Both the position numbers and the translations under genes were made by a program. Under the pieces are notes generated by a model. The model had not been told where the DNA came from, did not search any database, and saw only the letters and a program-made list of their open reading frames with translations. A stretch of 64,000 bases of DNA, taken from Paulownia fortunei (lineage: Eukaryota; Streptophyta; Magnoliopsida; Lamiales; Paulowniaceae). Location: contig CM033120.1 of the NCBI GenBank assembly GCA_019321725.1, forward strand, positions 1 to 64,000, given 5' to 3'. Of the stretch, positions 61,902 to 64,000 are shown in pieces (the stretch's first letter is position 1; each line of letters begins with the position of its first letter).

Positions 61902-64000
61902 GCGCGGCTGTTTGTTGAGAGCAGTTAATTTAATTATATCAGCACATTCACTGCATCCACTTCATTTTTCGTAATTACTCAAATAGCTATTCTTTTGTCC
62001 ACAATTTCCATCAGTGTGTCTCCACCACCATTTGAAAGGCTGCGGCAGCCCTCTTTAGATGTATATGCTCCCAAAGCTTACAAAAGGATGTAATAAGACA
62101 TGAAATATGCTGCTGATGAACGTTTTCAATTGTATTCTCACTCCTATCATTCTCCATTTCATGTTCATCTAAGAAAGCTGGTTTCATCTTTTAGTTCATC
62201 ACCCGGTATGGTACCTATACGGTATCCGTGTATGCAACATTGGTGTCGGGAATTTTGGTGGGTATTTGGCTAAACTTATTTAAAAAAATCTTATAAATTT
62301 TAAGTTGTTTTTGAAGTTTAGAAAATGTTAGAAGATCTGTTTAGATAAATAAATACAAGATTTTAGTGCTGATAATTTTATAGTAAATATAATTAAAATT
62401 AAGGTTATATCACTGTCTTAAGTAAAGAAAAACTACCAACTCTTCCCCCTCAGGAAAATAGAGATGACAGTGGAGTCTTTGCTAATTATATTGACTTGCA
62501 ATTACTCCCTTTTATTAGTGTAAGTGACGGGAAAATTTATGTCGTCTCTAAAGTATATACTATCTTCCCATTTTGTCACTTGGGACTGTCGTTTATTTTT
62601 GTTGACATAAATAATCTTGTGTGGACATAAAATTGGGAGGGTACTTATTGTAAGTTTACCAATGGAACCCACATAAGGGGCCCCAATAGGGGGTGCAGTT
62701 GCAATTTTTGAAAATATAAAGGGGTATAATAGAAGTTTTTCTTTGTTTATCATCTTGAAATTGAGGAATAGATAAATTTCTTAGGGAATATGTGGGAGTA
62801 TTGTAAGGAATTAAGATTTCATACATACTCCATAAGTGACAAGAATTCAGGTGACTTTCCTGCATTCGGTAGGATTGATGAGGCTTTAGAGATATAATCT
62901 TGAATTTTATTACACTAGAAATGCATGGGGGGATTTATTGGGATCAATTTTTGACGCTTTTGTTCATTGCCTTTGTGAATAATTTGTGAGGCACAAAATA
63001 TATAAGTTTAACATGCTTTTTGTTAGAGATGAAAATAACAGTTCCAACATAAAAATGCAATTGATTATGTCTCTTGTTTCACACGTAACCGGATTGAAAT
63101 TGTGCCCTGATTTCATTAACTACAAAAATGTAATTGTCAAACCTAGTTGCTCGCACAAAAGGCTCTTTAACCATTATCATCCTTGAGTGAAGTTGCCTTA
63201 ATAAGTCTCAATGGAAAATACATATAGCACGTAAAACACTATGTTAATTCGTAAACGTTACATGTAGGCTGTAGCCCCAACAGAAACTTGTGCACAAATT
63301 GATTTATCTAGTCATAATTGAACAATATGTATACTCCATTCAAATTATGTAAACATATATCGTACCAGGGTTAAATACACATTTTTTGCATTATATTAAC
63401 TATTTATTATGTATAAAATCTTATTCTTAAAGTATGTATAGACTTGATCATGGGTCGGATTCGAATCGTAACTATCTCGTGATCAATAAATCAAAAATTA
63501 TTGATCATGGATCAACGGATTAGACTTTGTACCCATAAATAAATAAAAAATCCGTTGCCACAGATTTATTGTTCAATCAAAGTCATGTGGATGCATTTCT
63601 TTTTGACAACTCCACTTGGGGAGTCTGTCTACCCAAAATACTTCATCTGCTTTTCTCACTCCTCTTATACTACAGGGTGTGCAAATTCCCATAATTACCT
63701 CCATTATTTTGGTACTGGCAATTTAGTGGGAAATAATAAGATCTTTTCTTCTTCTTTAGTCTTTACTGAACTTATTTTAATTGTTAATTAAAAATCATAT
63801 TTCAAAAACTATATTATTTCAAACACAAAGAAAGTCAATCAATTCACATGCTCTATTCCAAATTTGTTTCATTTTGTATTTCACATGATAGATAAAAACC
63901 AAGTGTATAAATATTTTATTTAATAAATATTTAATTTTGAATTATATATATATATATATAATAAAATATAAATTATAATAGAGGATTGAAAATAAAAGTT
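61902..64000. other. FLA 3' UTR and A+T-rich intergenic DNA
   Basis: The first 200-300 bp probably form the 3' UTR (GATGTAATAAGACATG near 62,087 may include the poly(A) signal). The remainder is A+T-rich with G-rich words near 62,675 (AAGGGGCCCCAATAGGGGG) and a short TA run at about 63,943-63,960. No gene, RNA or transposon was recognised. Confidence 0.5.

Noticed and set aside
62502..63791. Several 66-83-codon frames downstream of FLA
   Set aside because: No recognisable motif, A+T-rich composition and overlapping strands; nothing supports a gene.

Overview
This is nuclear DNA of a flowering plant, most likely a eudicot. The protein-coding genes are split by short GT-AG introns, the intergenic DNA is very A+T-rich, plant-type transposons are present, and all three intact genes are recognisable plant proteins. 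I cannot name the species.

Layout: (1) Positions 1 to about 35,765, more than half of the window, are one tandem satellite array with a monomer of about 350 bp, roughly one hundred copies, all in the same orientation. It carries no gene. Blocks of several monomers are repeated together (clear offsets of about 3.14 kb, 2.44 kb and 1.4 kb), and two monomer subfamilies meet near 20.7 kb at a patch of truncated units. (2) At the edge of the array (35,766-36,755) about 560 bp of foreign, retroelement-like DNA separates the main array from a little over one monomer of the same satellite in inverted orientation. (3) At 36,973-37,371 (minus strand) lies a decayed fragment of an apyrase (GDA1/CD39) gene that still shows an intron donor. 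(4) 37,700-41,645 (+): an ING2-type PHD-finger gene, 7 coding exons, 258 aa. (5) 41.65-49.85 kb is a gene-poor, transposon-rich gap. It holds a 2.9-kb Mutator-like element with long inverted repeats, a duplicated hairpin unit split by a short SINE with target-site duplications, a long TC microsatellite and a foldback element. (6) About 49,860-58,183 (+): the gene for translation initiation factor eIF3a, 13 coding exons, 964 aa. (7) 58.2-60.3 kb is intergenic with small tandem duplications. (8) 61,104-61,901 (+): an FLA7-type fasciclin-like arabinogalactan protein, 265 aa, with its coding region in one exon. (9) 61.9-64.0 kb is A+T-rich and has no recognised gene.

The genes are not functionally linked: a histone-mark reader, a core translation factor and a GPI-anchored cell-wall/plasma-membrane glycoprotein. 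All three appear to have an intron in the 5' leader. Introns of ING2 and eIF3a each carry a Stowaway-like MITE. The strongest candidate for something undescribed is the satellite family: its multi-monomer organisation, its conserved core block, and its inverted, retroelement-interrupted border next to an active gene region. Exon borders were read by hand from splice sites and reading frame; family calls come from recognition of protein motifs, with no database search.
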